Source: Liolophura sinensis (taxonomy: Eukaryota > Mollusca > Polyplacophora > Chitonida > Chitonidae). From it: a DNA stretch of 64,000 bases. Position numbers and translations under genes: made by a program. Where the stretch lies: positions 21,087,501 through 21,151,500 of the forward strand of contig NC_088303.1 of assembly GCF_032854445.1 (NCBI RefSeq), in the 5' to 3' direction. Below, piece by piece: positions 29,915 to 41,928 of this stretch. Within the stretch, counting starts at the first letter, position 1. The number at the start of each line of letters is the position of its first letter. The notes beneath the pieces were generated by a model. It was not told where the DNA came from and searched no databases. It saw nothing but the letters and a program-made list of their open reading frames with translations.

Positions 29915-32900
29915 CTATAAGTACACCTTCTCACAAATTTTCATGAATTCTATGATAGAACGTGATAATTCCTCATCAGGGTTTCCCTCGCTGACCACAA
30001 CCGCTCTTCTCCCGTACTCCTTGGCCTGAAACCACAAAATTACAAGACTGATTACCTAATGTGATCAACAAGTGTCACTATTTGATCTTCTAACATGGTG
30101 AAGTTACCACCTCCTTTGTGATGATGTGGAATTTAAGTTCAGACCATTCCAGCAAACATTTCCAAGGATGAATGATGTCATATACATGCAATACAGAAGA
30201 TGTTTGGGTACAACCAATCATGAATGATGTCATATAATACAGAAGATGCTTGGGTAGAACCAATCATGAATGCTGTCAAATAATACAGAAGATGTCTGGG
30301 TACAACCAATCATGAATGCTGTCACATAATACAGAAGATGTTTGGGTACAACCAATCATGAATGATGTCATATAATACAGAAGATGTTTGGGTACAACCA
30401 ATCATGAATGATGTCATATAATACAGAAGATGTCTGGGTACAACCAATCATGAATGCTGTCACATAATACAGAAGATGTCTGGGTACAACCAATCATGAA
30501 TGCTGTCACATAATACAGAAGATGTCTGGGTACAACCAATCATGAATGATGTCATATAATACAGAAGATGCTTGGGTAGAACCAATCATGAATGATGTCA
30601 TATAATACAGAAGATGTCTGGGTACAACCAATCATGAATGCTGTCACATAATACAGAAGATGTCTGGGTACAACCAATCATGAATGCTGCCATATATATG
30701 TAATACAGAAGATGTTTGGGTACAACCAATCATGAAAGATGTCATATAATACAGAAAATGTTCGGGTACAACCAATCATGAAAGCTGTCATATATATGTA
30801 ATACAGAAGATGTTTGGGTACAACCAATCATGAATGCTGTCACATAATACAGAAGATGTCTGGGTACAACCAATCATGAATGATGTCATATAATACAGAA
30901 GATGTCTGGGTACAACCAATCATGAATGCTGCCATATATATGTAATACAGAAGATATTTGGGTACAACCAATCATGAATAATGTCATATACATGTTATAC
31001 AGAAGATGTCTGGGTACAACCAATCATGGATGCTGTCATACACATGTACATGTTATACAGAAGAAGTCTGGGTACAACCGATCCTGAATGGTGTCACACG
31101 ATACAGAAGATGTCTGGGTACAATCAATCATGAAGAATGTCATGTACATGTAATACAGAAGATGTCTGGGTACAACCAATCATGGATGCTGTCATACACA
31201 TGTACATGTTATACAGAAGAAGTCTGGGTACAACCGATCCTGAATGGTGTCACACGATACAGAAGATGTCTGGGTACAATCAATCATGAAGGATGTCATG
31301 TACATGTCATACAGAAGATGTCTGGGTACAATCAATCATGAAGAATGTCATGTACATGTAATACAGAAGATGTCTGGGTACAATCAATCATGAAGGATGT
31401 CATGTACATGTCATACAGAAGATGTCTGGGTACAATCAATCACAAAGGATGTCATGTACATGTAATACAGAAGATGTCTGGGTACAATCAATCATGAAGG
31501 ATGCCATGTACATGTCATACAGAAGATGTTTGAGAGCAATCAATCATGAATCATACAATCATTTAGAATAATGGGACATACAATTTGTCCCTGGAGAAAG
31601 CTCTATCAGAAAACACATGAATATCTGTACTAGAATCAAGACATTTAATTATGAATTATACAATTTCCCATTCACAGTTGATATTCTAGAATCATAATCT
31701 ATCAAGGCACTGGTATACCAATCACGTTGGTAGTAATGCTATTTTGTGTGGCCTTGCACGAAGTTCAGTGAAGATCATTTGCCTCGGCCTTACACTGACA
31801 TATAAAACTGGTCACATCTGACCAGCTCTGCCAGCTTTTCTCTCACCATAATGCTGGCCGGTGTCATGTAAGTGAAATAATCTTGAGTATGGGGTAAAAT
31901 ACCAATCAAATAAATAAATAAATAAATAAATAAATCAAACAACTGGATCAAGATACAGATTTCAGAGGGGTGAAGCAGGCATTTGCAGGAATCCAATTGG
32001 CAGAAGGAATACTATAGAGCCACCTGTGCTGATGTGACTTACCTTATCTAGATCGTAGAGCACATAATACAACATGGCCAGAGAATAGGCAATCCTGGCC
32101 ATGTCCTCAGGCTTGCGGTTAGGCTGATGCTCCCTCATGTCAAATACTGCATTTAAAACCTGGATAGCTTCTGCCTCCTGGGCCTCATCTACAACATGTT
32201 ACTTGTGAATTACAGGTAGATGGTCGTAACTTTCAGTCCATACATGTATAACCAAACAATACATTGTCACAGAGTCTAAGTTTGTATTCATGTACATGTA
32301 GTTACTGTTTACAGTTAGAGAGTCAGTTCTGCCACAGCCGATTAAATCATATACCAGTGAGATCACCGGTTCAAATCTGGCCGTTGCTAGTTTGGCTACT
32401 TATTAAAATCAGGAGATTTGATTGACTTGTCTGGTACCTGGTGAGCTTCAGCCATTTCCTCCAACTATAAACCTGACTAATGTCATATATCGAAGTGAAA
32501 AATTCTTGAACACAGCAGATGGAACATCAATCAATAAAATAAATGTTTGCAAAAACAACTGTACAGAGCCATTGTTGTACACACAAGTGCAGATCTATAC
32601 TGTACACACATCAGTGCTGTTGCTGTAACATATCAGTGCCACTGCTGTACACACATAAGTGTCATGGCTGTACAATCATTAGTGCCATTAATACTGTACA
32701 CACATCACTCTCATTTCTGTACAACATTAGTGTTGTTGCTGTACACACCACAGTGCTGTTGCTGCACACACATCAGTATCCTTGCTGTACACACATCAGC
32801 ATTCTTGCTGTACACATATCAATGTCATTGCTGTGCACATATAAGTGCCGTTGCTGTACATGCTTTATTGTAGGTAATGTACGCACATCGGTGCAGATCC

Positions 32901-35900
32901 AGCCAGCACTCAAATCATTGCAAATGAAGTATGCACACAGGTGAGGATTCAGCATGTATAATATAAATGCTGATTCAGCACCCACAAGACTGTGAGTGTT
33001 GGATACAGGGTATTGCTGTGACTCTTTCAAAAAAATATTTTTGTAAAAACATCAAATGAAGTTCTGCATGTGTGATGTTTACAAATTGCCAACCTTCAAC
33101 TGGCCTATTTTGATCTTTGGAAGTCATACTTAACTTTTTTTCATATGTCATTTGATTATTTCTCCAAACAAAAAAATTCCTGTATCCAACAGTGAGTTGA
33201 GTAAAGATCCATACACAATATGAGTAATAAAAATAACAAAGCAATTTTTACCATAAAAAAAAAATCAGTGTGTCAGATTAGACAGCTTGATGCTAGATTA
33301 TTCTGTAAAACTTGGCATAGGTGATAATTACCCAGCTGATCTTCCTCCTCTTGTTTACTGTCTGTAATCACAGGTCCCACCCCTACAGGTGTATCAGGTG
33401 TCCTCGTTCTTACCTGGATGATCTTACTCAGGTAATCATACCAAATCTGTGTCACCTACAGAAAATCAAAGGCCATTGTTATACTGATAGCTCTGTAAAC
33501 ATGCAACTGTATCACTCCAGGATTTGCTCCATTTTTTCCACTCACAAAAACACATTCACATCCTTCAGATATTATTAATCATGGGGTATATATGTAAAAT
33601 AACAATGTGACAATTTGAAATCAAATAAACAAGTGATCACACATGCACATCACATGTTTACACTTTAAAACAATTTGTATTAAGAATTCAACTGGTAATA
33701 ATAGAAAATTTAAGGAATTAACTCGGAGAAGATTGAGGTTGACATATCACCCAATATGAAGGTTACTGACACCATATATTCTTGTATCCTGTCACTGAGC
33801 ACATGTAACCATGTAACTACATGTAACAGTACATGTCCTCCGAGGATATGCTGTATTTCGCCTAAGCCTTAGCATTTTTCAAGTGACACATTTTCCTTAA
33901 TTCTGATTGATTCATTCACCTTAGAATGATACCTAAGAGTTTTAGAAGTTTCAAGTTGATATATTTCTTATCACAAAAAGTTAAGTTTGGCAGGAAAAGT
34001 GTCATTTTAAACTTTTGGTGAAAAACAGTATTCTGAATTATAAAGACTCACTTGTCTGTAGAGTGAATCAGCAATATCCATCTTTCCTTGCCTGAAGAAG
34101 ACATTGGCCATGTGGAAGTAACCTCCAGCTGTGCGAATGTCATCTGTTCCAAACTCATCAGAGGCATGGTATATCTAGAAACAGTCATGACATTTACATA
34201 CATACATTAACAGCAATATAGGCCTACTGAGGCTGTATTAAGCTGGACAATACACTTAATGCACAGATACATTACAATACAAAAAAATACATACTAGTAT
34301 GAGTTTCATTGCACTATATTTGAATGTGTTTAAGAGTTCTTATTCTATAATCCTCAACCATTTTGGAATTACATACAAAGACTATCAAAGACTATAAGTT
34401 TCATGTTTTCCTCCCTTTGGTGCATGGGCAAAACGCTCGCCAAATGACATACATTTTACATAGAACAGACAACTCTATTATAAAACAGGAAGATGTTTTT
34501 GCTGACAAAAATGAATGGAGAGATAACACACGCCAAGTGTAACAGAACAACCTCTCATGTTAATTTCATTCCATGATCCTCGGTAAAAGCTATTGTGACA
34601 TCATGACGTCACAGAAAGGTTAAACATATGTAACCAGTATATGGTTTTGCGACTTTGTAGTAACTTACAGATACAGTATTTATTTACGTATTTTACTAGT
34701 TGTTTAATAATGCCATTACTCATGAATTTTCTAACAATATGGCAGTTGAAAGTCCTCTAAATCTGAAGGACATGTATCAGTATATGATACTAGCCAGACA
34801 ATTTGTTCAAGTTCCTGTTATATCCCTCAGCTTAAACCAAACCAGGATTCAAAGTCACTTACATCATCAGCAAGCTGGCGCAGTGCCTCATCATATTCCC
34901 CTTTGGCAGCGTATAACAGGCCCAGATTACGGAATAACTTGGACTTAATGGCATTGGAACTCTCTGGCATTTTGAGAACAGTCCACTGGGCTTGTGCAAG
35001 ATACTCTTCAGCCTGGGGAAGACGACCAAGACCTGCCACAAAACAAACAAGGCAGTCAGAGAATACCAGTAACTCATCTGACTGAGCAGTTTGTGCAGAG
35101 CCCCGTGGATAACCCACAACTATTCACAGGTTGCTGGCATACAGTACTTGCTCTGTCCCCACCACACAGTTTGGTTTTAAGGTGTACTTGTCTACGAGTA
35201 CAGCTACATGTAGTCATGTTGTTTAGCCACACATCTGCTTGAGTTTCTCTTGCACTGCAGAAGGATTTATTTATTTAATTGCTGTTTTAAGCCATACTTA
35301 AGAATATCTCACTTATATGACACTTATATGGCCAATGTGACAGTGGGAGAAAACAAGGAATTCCACAACAAATCCACAGGTGGCAGTCAGACCTTCTCCC
35401 TTATGATTGGAGAGGTAGCCAGCATGAGCTCAGGGCTTGAACTCACCGTGACTGCACTAGCACGCTGAGCGACTCAGCCACGGAGGATCCCATTGCATAA
35501 AGAGGGAAAGGAAATACCCAACCATCACTTCAATCACAATATTTTGCTGATTTTCTTTTCACTTTATATAATCAGTCCTTCTCACTGCAAAAATATCACA
35601 AAGATAAACAACTCATTTACTTGGAACAACCCTGAGGAGCTGTTCTATTCTTCAACCCTAACTTCCAACTTCCATGGAATTTGTTTCACACTCTAAAGTC
35701 TGGATTCATAAATTAAAGTGAGAAGTGTGATGATATATACATGCATACATGTTCAATGGAGACCCGTCAATCGCTCGGCAGCTGCACCTTATTTATTACA
35801 TTATTTAACTGATCCCTGATTTAACTGTCAATCATGTCAATGGTTCCTTTCCCAGCTCATCATGATTAACATTAAAAAGTGTATCAGTTTCTACTGTAAC

Positions 35901-38900
35901 ATTGGAGGGGCCTCCGTGGCTCAGTCGGTTAGCGCGCTAGCGCAGCGTAATGACACAGGAGCCTCTCACCAATGCGGTCGCTGTGAGTTCAAGTCCAGCT
36001 CATGCTGGCTTCCTCTCCAGCTGTACTACTACTGTAACATTGTAGAAATGGCACTATCATCCATTTTTGCCTTACCAATAGCTCACGGTCCTGCTTCACA
36101 CTTGCGCCATCTCACAGTGTAATATTATTTGCCGCCTTCCCGTTGATTCATCAATCATAATGATTAGACCGTGTGTTTTCAACCACAATTATCACCCAAA
36201 GGACTTCCAGCTGACAGGAGAATAAATACTCACCAATACTAGCCTCTCCCAGGATGAGGTAAGAAGGAACAAGCTCTATGCTGGCCAAACCATACACATC
36301 AATGGAGAAGCGAAGAGACTGGAGGGCAGCAGGTAATGCCTGCTCATGTTTCCCTTCAAATAACAACTTCTGGCCAGTTGTTCTCGTCAGCTCAATCAGT
36401 TCAGTCTGGAAGAATATAGCCATTGTCACTTTATAATACTAGTAATTAATTATTTCATCATATTTCCCTCAAAATGAATGAATTAAAATTTTTAATGAAC
36501 GTATAAGTCACTTTAACACATACAAGGATATACATACCTGATAAATCTGCATGTAGACAACATACTAAAAAAGTGACTAATAAGAGCCCTGGGGCATTTA
36601 TCTACAAAGGTAACTCTCCAAAGATTGATATCTATCACCATATTCATCAAATATTCATGTGGAAGGCAAAATTCATCTTTGGCTATCACTGAAATACAGC
36701 TTAATTAAGTACCAAATGTACAAACCTACGGTAAATCTGTAAATCTGTGAATACTGTTAATTATGATGCAAGCTTCATAAAACTATGTGAACTACTTCTC
36801 TACAGCCCATAGTTCTCAGGGAACTTTTCAAAATATTGGTTGCAGAAGCAGAAGGTTAAAAAATTAGGATATCTCATTTGTAGGGACCCTTTGAAATTGT
36901 CATCTGCATTTTTTGATAGGTAATTTCATATTGCGATCGGATAATACAATATATGAAAATTTCTTTCATTCATCTAATGAAAAATTGGCCGATGATTCAA
37001 TACGAACAGAAAAAATATGGGTATAGCAGTTTGAGCCCCAGTTAAAACCAGGAAATATCAATATAACCTGCTTCTGAAGCTGCCTTTCTTGTCGATGATT
37101 TCTTTCTTCCTGGGAGGGAAGAAACAGTGCTGGCTGTCTTAGAGCTGCAAGGCTATCACATATGTTCTCATGGATCCCAACCCAGTCAGCCTTCTGATGT
37201 TCCACACCACTGGAAAGAAAACAAACAGACCAAAACCTAAAATATTAAAATTGTACCTACTGCATTTCCAGGGTGTTTGTAAATAATGTACAACATGTCA
37301 AAGAAGCCAATTCTTATTCCAGTAGATGATTTGGATTAACGGGAAGTCACAGAATGTTATCTGAGCAGACAATCTAATGACAACATTTAATCACATTTGT
37401 CATTTGTAGTTGACTATTGTCATTTGTATTTCTGAATTCGAAACAGGGGCACAACTGGATAAAATGCGACTTTTCAGGATATACAAGGCAGCACAAAATG
37501 AAGTCTTTATAGGTGAATGAGACTGTAATAAAAATCAAAATAAGCAGTTTTAATTCTGACTGATGTCATTATGTGCCTAAAGGTCATATGTGCTTTAATA
37601 TTATGTGTTTTAAGAGGTCACATGCAAAGACATCACCAAGACCACATACCACCTACTATGTCCATGTATGTACATGGGAAAAAGCCATGTACATACCACC
37701 TGCACCACTTCTGGCTAAAACACCATACATGTACATACAGTACACCAAATTCAACTTACAGTTTATCTGGAAAAATTTTCCTTCTCAAACTGAAAGTTTT
37801 TCGGGTGAGGATTGTGTTACATTTTTCCATCATTTTGTGTACATGCATGCAATTTGGAGTTAATTTTTGTCCAGAAATGAACCATTCAAATATGGATAAT
37901 CCATAATTTGCTCAAAATGCTCCTTAGATTTTAGGAGCATTGTGATGTCAAAGCGACCCTGGTTCATTCATCTGACCATCATCTGATGTCTCTAAAACTG
38001 TTACACTTTTGTAAACATGAATGCTGGGCACCACCAATGATGTTGCAGCATTCTAAAAACAGAGACACAAACACTTGGCATATCCCATGCAATGTTACAT
38101 CATGCACATTGGATAGTTGTAAATATTCATCCTAAAAATACTTTTTACCGTTAATCTTATTGGGGACACAATGAAAGAAATCTTAAACAAAAGCCAGCTT
38201 CAATGTGAATACAATACACTACTATAACTTGTTGGAGGTTAAGGTCTAATATGCAATGCTGACTTTTGATTGGAATTGTTAAACCTCAACTTTCTGGGCT
38301 GGTCTTTTTGCACATGATATATTACATCAAAATTTGGCAAAATCCTAAAATCAGTTCTAAACGTTATTAACATAAATCCATTCATATAAAAAATATAATC
38401 TCAGTCTTCAAGATTCAACAGGGAATTGAGAAATAAGCTTATAAGGGTGCTTCATGTGCAACCACAAATATTTGAATCTTGTGCTGTGTACTTCTGTGAT
38501 TTAGCGCGATCAACCAATAGCGTGTCATTACACATCAGTGTCATTACACATCAGTGAAATGACGAAGGTATCTCCTGTGTGATGTACGTTTCTTATGAAC
38601 TGATTTTGCTGCACCCTTAGAAAACTAAATGTGTAGTAATTTATATGGTACTAGTACGACATAATTGTGCTAAAGCTGCTGTCTTCTGGTAATGATGTTG
38701 GTTAGCGTGCTAGCACAGCGTTACGACCCAGAAGCCTCTCACCAATGTGCTCGCTGTGAGTTCAAGTCCAGCTTATGCTGGCTTCCTCTCCGGCCATATG
38801 TGGGAAGGTTTTCCAGCAACCTGCGGATGGTTGTGGGCTTCTCCTGGGCTGTGCCCAGTTTCTTCCAACCATAATGCTGGCTCTCGTCGTATAAGTGAAA

Positions 38901-39235
38901 TATTCTTGAGTTTGGCGTGAAACATCAATCAAATAAGTAAATAAATTCTGGTACTGGTGATGTTTTTCATGAGACAACGACACCTTGTACAAGCCATCGT
39001 CTCAAATTAGTTGATAACTACATATGCTTATGTTATACAGGAAAAGTTTTCTAATGATGAACGATGGCATTTGGACCTTGCAAGCAATGTGTTGTTGTTG
39101 TAAAATTTGGGTATATCTAAACTCATACCAATAATATGTCACTCGGCACTGGAGGCATTGTACAAAAGCAGGCTTCTGACACAATTCACATTTCAACTTG
39201 ATGTCCTTCGGGTTGGCAAGTGGGTTGATCGCCAT
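29915..39235 (-). CDS. ZMYND12: ZMYND12: MYND zinc finger and TPR-like protein, eight exons
   Basis: Exons in order: 39235-39129, 37209-37068, 36405-36234, 35032-34863, 34174-34052, 33455-33332, 32188-32043 and 30025-29915 (TAG). Donors and acceptors are GT-AG, and the phases join to 1095 nt, 364 residues, about the length I recall for the human protein. The MYND finger at 16-53 is split by intron 1: CELC, CLQC, YYC, then His40, His49 and Cys53. Helical TPR-like repeats fill about 84-300, with family words such as LLFEGKHEQALPAALQSLRF, QAEEYLAQAQWTVLK and NLGLLYAAKGEYDEA. ZMYND12 is known as an axonemal sperm-flagellum protein that works with TTC29 in mammals. The X-box in its promoter fits ciliary expression. 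Exon 6 has a second, stronger-looking donor inside it (33413, CAG|GTAAGA); using it would break the frame. Confidence 0.95.
30168..31552 (+). repeat. 46-bp minisatellite, 28 copies, in ZMYND12 intron 7
   Basis: The unit includes tacagaagatgtctgggtac followed by aaccaatcatgaatgctgtc. The basic length is 46 bp; longer units carry an inserted tatatatgta or catgtacatgta block, more often toward the right end. Frames through it give repetitive pseudo-peptides, which are artefacts. Confidence 0.97.
31818..31937 (+). repeat. SINE family A, 3' fragment
   Basis: Core and tail (accataatgctggccggtgt to an (aaat)n tail) in plus orientation, antisense to ZMYND12, inside intron 7 about 100 bp from exon 7. 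Confidence 0.85.
32325..32545 (+). repeat. Diverged SINE with B box and family-A-like tail
   Basis: Carries a B-box-like word (caccggttcaaatctgg) and a tail resembling family A (tttcctccaactataaac, gaagtgaaaaattcttgaac, caatcaataaaataaat). The body differs, so it is either an old copy or a related subfamily. It lies in ZMYND12 intron 6. Confidence 0.55.
32577..32880 (+). repeat. Degenerate tandem array, units about 23-27 bp
   Basis: Roughly a dozen imperfect units built on tgtacacacatcagtgctgt. Two overlapping plus-strand frames are open through it, giving C/H/T-rich pseudo-peptides; it sits in an intron and is not coding. Confidence 0.85.
35265..35487 (-). repeat. SINE family A, old near-full copy in ZMYND12 intron 3
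   Basis: Tail at the left, core (ccagcatgagctcagggctt), then a head ending gactcagccacggaggat. Many substitutions and a local duplication (cacttatatg twice) show age. Confidence 0.8.
35908..36026 (+). repeat. SINE family A head, truncated at the 3' side
   Basis: Best view of the tRNA-like head: A-box word tggctcagtcgg at 35917-35928 and B-box word gagttcaagtcc at 35985-35996. The spacing of nearly 60 nt exceeds that of a normal tRNA gene, so this is a SINE promoter and not a tRNA gene. It sits in ZMYND12 intron 3. Confidence 0.88.
38691..38946 (+). repeat. SINE family A, nearly full, in ZMYND12 intron 1
   Basis: Head from gttagcgtgctagcacag through B box, core and tail. A possible 8-bp target duplication ttctggta lies on both sides (about 38683 and 38947). 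The first bases of the head are missing. Confidence 0.85.
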
Positions 39236-39314
39236 CGTGCTGAAATCAAGCTTCCTGAGCGAGAGACTAACAATCCACTTTATCCTCCGGCCGCCATCGA
39301 TGTTGTTGTTATTC

Positions 39315-39328
39315 GTTACCGTGGAAAC
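39315..39328 (-). promoter_or_regulatory. RFX X-box in the ZMYND12 promoter
   Basis: GTTACCGTGGAAAC matches the RFX consensus GTNRCC/N-N-2/RGNAAC-like pattern: two half-sites with a 2-bp spacer. It lies 80-93 bp upstream of the ATG. RFX factors drive ciliary genes through X-boxes placed at about this distance. The match is visible; function is inference. Confidence 0.6.
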
Positions 39329-40491
39329 AGCGGGCACTAGCTGGCGGCACAAAATGCGGAATTGATTTTCATTCTAATGTAAGTAAACCTTATTCACACA
39401 ATCTTATTACAGGTTCAAAGAAGCATAAATAACCAAAATATTCATTTTTCTTCAACTGTCTGAAATAATTCCCCCAACATCTCGTGATACATGCTTGACC
39501 CGATTGACGTGTTATAAAAGAGGGGAGGTAACAAGGGCCTAGGAACTAGATTACTTCTTTTGAATTTTTTTGCAAAGTTGTCTCCCCTGTAAAGAGAGAT
39601 TCTGGAAAAGCGACAGCGATGCGAATCGCATAAAGCCGTTTCTCTTTCAAATGGTGGGGTTCTAGTTCAGATAGACAAACCGCATTTTGGGTAAAATCTA
39701 AAATCTTGGAGGAAGGCAGGATAAACAGTTAGGCCTTTTGGTGAAATGTTATAGGCCTATATAATTTTGGGGTTTTGAGGCACGAAAGTTAAGTACTATC
39801 CTAGCCAAATAGGCTAGAGTCCTGGAAATGCCCACGTCCGGAAGTTCTGATCTATCAGATAGCTGGGGCAGAATTTTTGGTTCCTAATGTAGGCGTTTAA
39901 ACAAACGCGTTTATCAATCGTCAGTCATGATTTACTTTCAGGGTTATTAATTAATCGCAGACCAATTTCCCAAGCTCAACACAATCAACTAAAAGCGATA
40001 CGTTACAAAGGACTTCGTATGGGGTATGGCAGAGAATCGGCCCAGTACAATAAACTGTGCACCTCCAGAAAGCGAATCTGACTATAGCTCTGTGAGTGAC
40101 AGCTGCTGATACGCTCATAAGACAACTTCTTTTTGCAGTTCTGTTTTACTCTTCTTTTAATGTTATATGACAAGTATGCGAGTTATAATGCTCTAAACAT
40201 GCACCGAAACGATGTATAAATCATTAAATCGAAAAATTGCATCCTACTCCGGTCACAATGAAACTGTAAAGTGGGCAAAATAATTGCTCCACAAACGCAA
40301 TTTCCGAAAAATTCTTGAGCACGCAATTATGCACCAATCAATTAAATAAAGATACAACAATTGTAACTTACAGTCTTATACTTCCGGTATGCATAACATG
40401 TTCATGATAGCTAAAGGACCACATATGATTTCGCTATAGTTTCCACACGTTATGTAATACCATACCCTGATAATTATCCACTCTAATTCTG
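39329..40491. other. Upstream flank of ZMYND12, no gene seen
   Basis: No supported exon on either strand. A short SINE-tail-like remnant (aaaattcttgagcacgcaat) lies near 40308. ZMYND12 and the next exon-like segment (40996, +) point away from each other. Confidence 0.4.
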
Positions 40492-40623
40492 CCAGCATCC
40501 TGTGGATGATCGTGTGTTTCTCTCGAGCTCTGCCCGGTTTCCTCCCCCCATAATGCTGACGCCCGTCGTATAAGTGAAACATTCGTGAGTATGGCGTAAA
40601 ACACCAATCAGATAAATAAATAC
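40492..40623 (+). repeat. SINE family A, 3' half
   Basis: Core from about gccagcatcctgtggatgat through ccccataatgctgacgcc and the tail ataaataaata; head missing. Confidence 0.85.
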
Positions 40624-40995
40624 ATATGCCGATACTTACGTTTTTTTCTTATTGTCGTATACGAATGTCAAATGCTACTGAATTATGAAGCAGAATAAAA
40701 AAAGAATCACATATTTAATACTGGTAGCTTGGAATGAATATGTTTCTGATAATGCGTTACCTTAAAGGATTAGTGTCTAGATTTAGCTTCTGGTCCTAAT
40801 TACAAATATTAAAACCTATTTAAACAGTATGTTAACAGGAGGGCTTTTGAGAAACGTAATAATCACTTCAAATCTACCAAAAACAACAGATATTCTGCCC
40901 GTCTATCTCAGCAGGCCTGTGTAACCTGAGAATTCGTATCGTAACGATGCCATTTTCGAGATGGATTTAATCTACACAGAAGAAAACATACTACC

Positions 40996-41138
40996 ATGTA
41001 TCAGTTTGAACCCATACTGGACGACGTTAAAGTTTCGTTTTATGTCACAGACATCTCTGGTCAGACTTCAGAGTCCGAGTTTTCAGACGTGGAATTTGTT
41101 CTTTATAAAATTTCCGACCACACTGACAACAAGATCTG
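40996..41138 (+). CDS. Exon-like ORF of unknown function
   Basis: From an ATG at 40996 (in-frame TAA upstream at about 40937) 47 codons lead to a strong donor (ATCTG|GTAAGC, phase 2). The peptide begins MYQFEPILDDVKVSFYVTD and is acidic with alternating hydrophobic residues, unlike the low-complexity chance ORFs nearby. I do not recognise the family. No matching next exon is evident downstream, where a tandem array and SINEs follow, so this may be a first exon or a gene fragment. Confidence 0.35.
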
Positions 41139-41216
41139 GTAAGCTACAGCTTTATCCTGCCTTACACTGTACATTTCGCATATTTATTGTAAGATTTAAT
41201 ATTTATTGTTATTTTG

Positions 41217-41415
41217 TTATATTGTCGGGATTCCGCATAGCCAATGCCTATAACGGCATATAGTGGTTATATTGTCGGGATTCCGCATAGCCAATGCCTA
41301 TAACGGCATATGGTGGTTATATTGTCGGGATTCCGCATAGCCAATGCCTATAACGGCATATAGTGGTTATATTGTCGGGATTCCGCATAGCCAATGCCTA
41401 TAACGGCATATAGTC
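41217..41415 (+). repeat. 50-bp tandem repeat, four nearly perfect copies
   Basis: attgtcgggattccgcatag recurs at 41221, 41271, 41321 and 41371, an exact 50-bp period. I see one substitution (tagt/tggt) among the copies, which suggests recent expansion. Confidence 0.97.
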
Positions 41416-41669
41416 GTGTACAATACAAATACATGCACCATGTTGACGTCGGTGTTAGTGCCTGTGCTGTAAATCCACGCTTTTGATTCTTATGTTCTTC
41501 GACGACCAGTTTGTACAACCGTATGCAGAACAGTAAACAATTTCGTGGAGAAATTCAATGTGCTTGTTGTCACCCTTCTAGGTTTTTGAACACTGAAGTA
41601 AACGGCAAAGCTCTGGCGGCTCGTAAAGGTTGGACTTGCATGACGTAATTCAGCGAAGGCTATCGAGTG

Positions 41670-41928
41670 AGTGCTTGGGGTTTAACGTCGTGCTCAACAA
41701 TTTTTTCAGTCATTTGACGACGAAGGAATCCTTAGGGTGTATATAATGTACCTCCTTGTTGCAGGACAGATTCCCACCGCTCTAGTGCTGCTACACTGAG
41801 ACGACTTACCGAAGGTAAGTAAGGTGCCCCGCCCGACCCATTATACTGATACGGGTCATCCAGTAGTTGGATTATCCCCTTCATGCTGAACGCCAAACGA
41901 GGAAATTACAACTTCATCTTTTAAAGTC
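41670..41928 (-). repeat. SINE family C, 5'-truncated, with 15-bp target duplication
   Basis: Inverted relative to the copy at 42883; the tRNA-like head is missing. It is flanked by gaaggctatcgagtg (41655-41669) and gaagactatcgagtg (41929-41943), one mismatch. A 5'-truncated insertion with target duplication is typical of LINE-driven retroposition. Confidence 0.85.

Noticed and set aside
30168-31552. CRISPR-like array (regular repeats of about 46 bp)
   Set aside because: The repeats are directly adjacent with no unique spacers, and the array sits in an intron of an animal gene; it is a minisatellite.
32543-32944. Two overlapping Cys/His/Thr-rich ORFs resembling a metal-binding repeat protein
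   Set aside because: They translate a degenerate tandem array inside a ZMYND12 intron; no start context, splice or domain support.
35908-36026. Possible tRNA gene (A and B boxes)
   Set aside because: A and B boxes are too far apart for a tRNA, no acceptor stem pairs, and the sequence is the head of SINE family A. The same applies to the heads near 19168, 24612, 27173, 28690 and 42883.
5835-39235. A functional system linking the ARF-like GTPase and ZMYND12
   Set aside because: The genes are convergent, more than 6 kb apart and have separate promoters. ARF/ARL proteins do act in cilia, but nothing in the sequence ties these two together.
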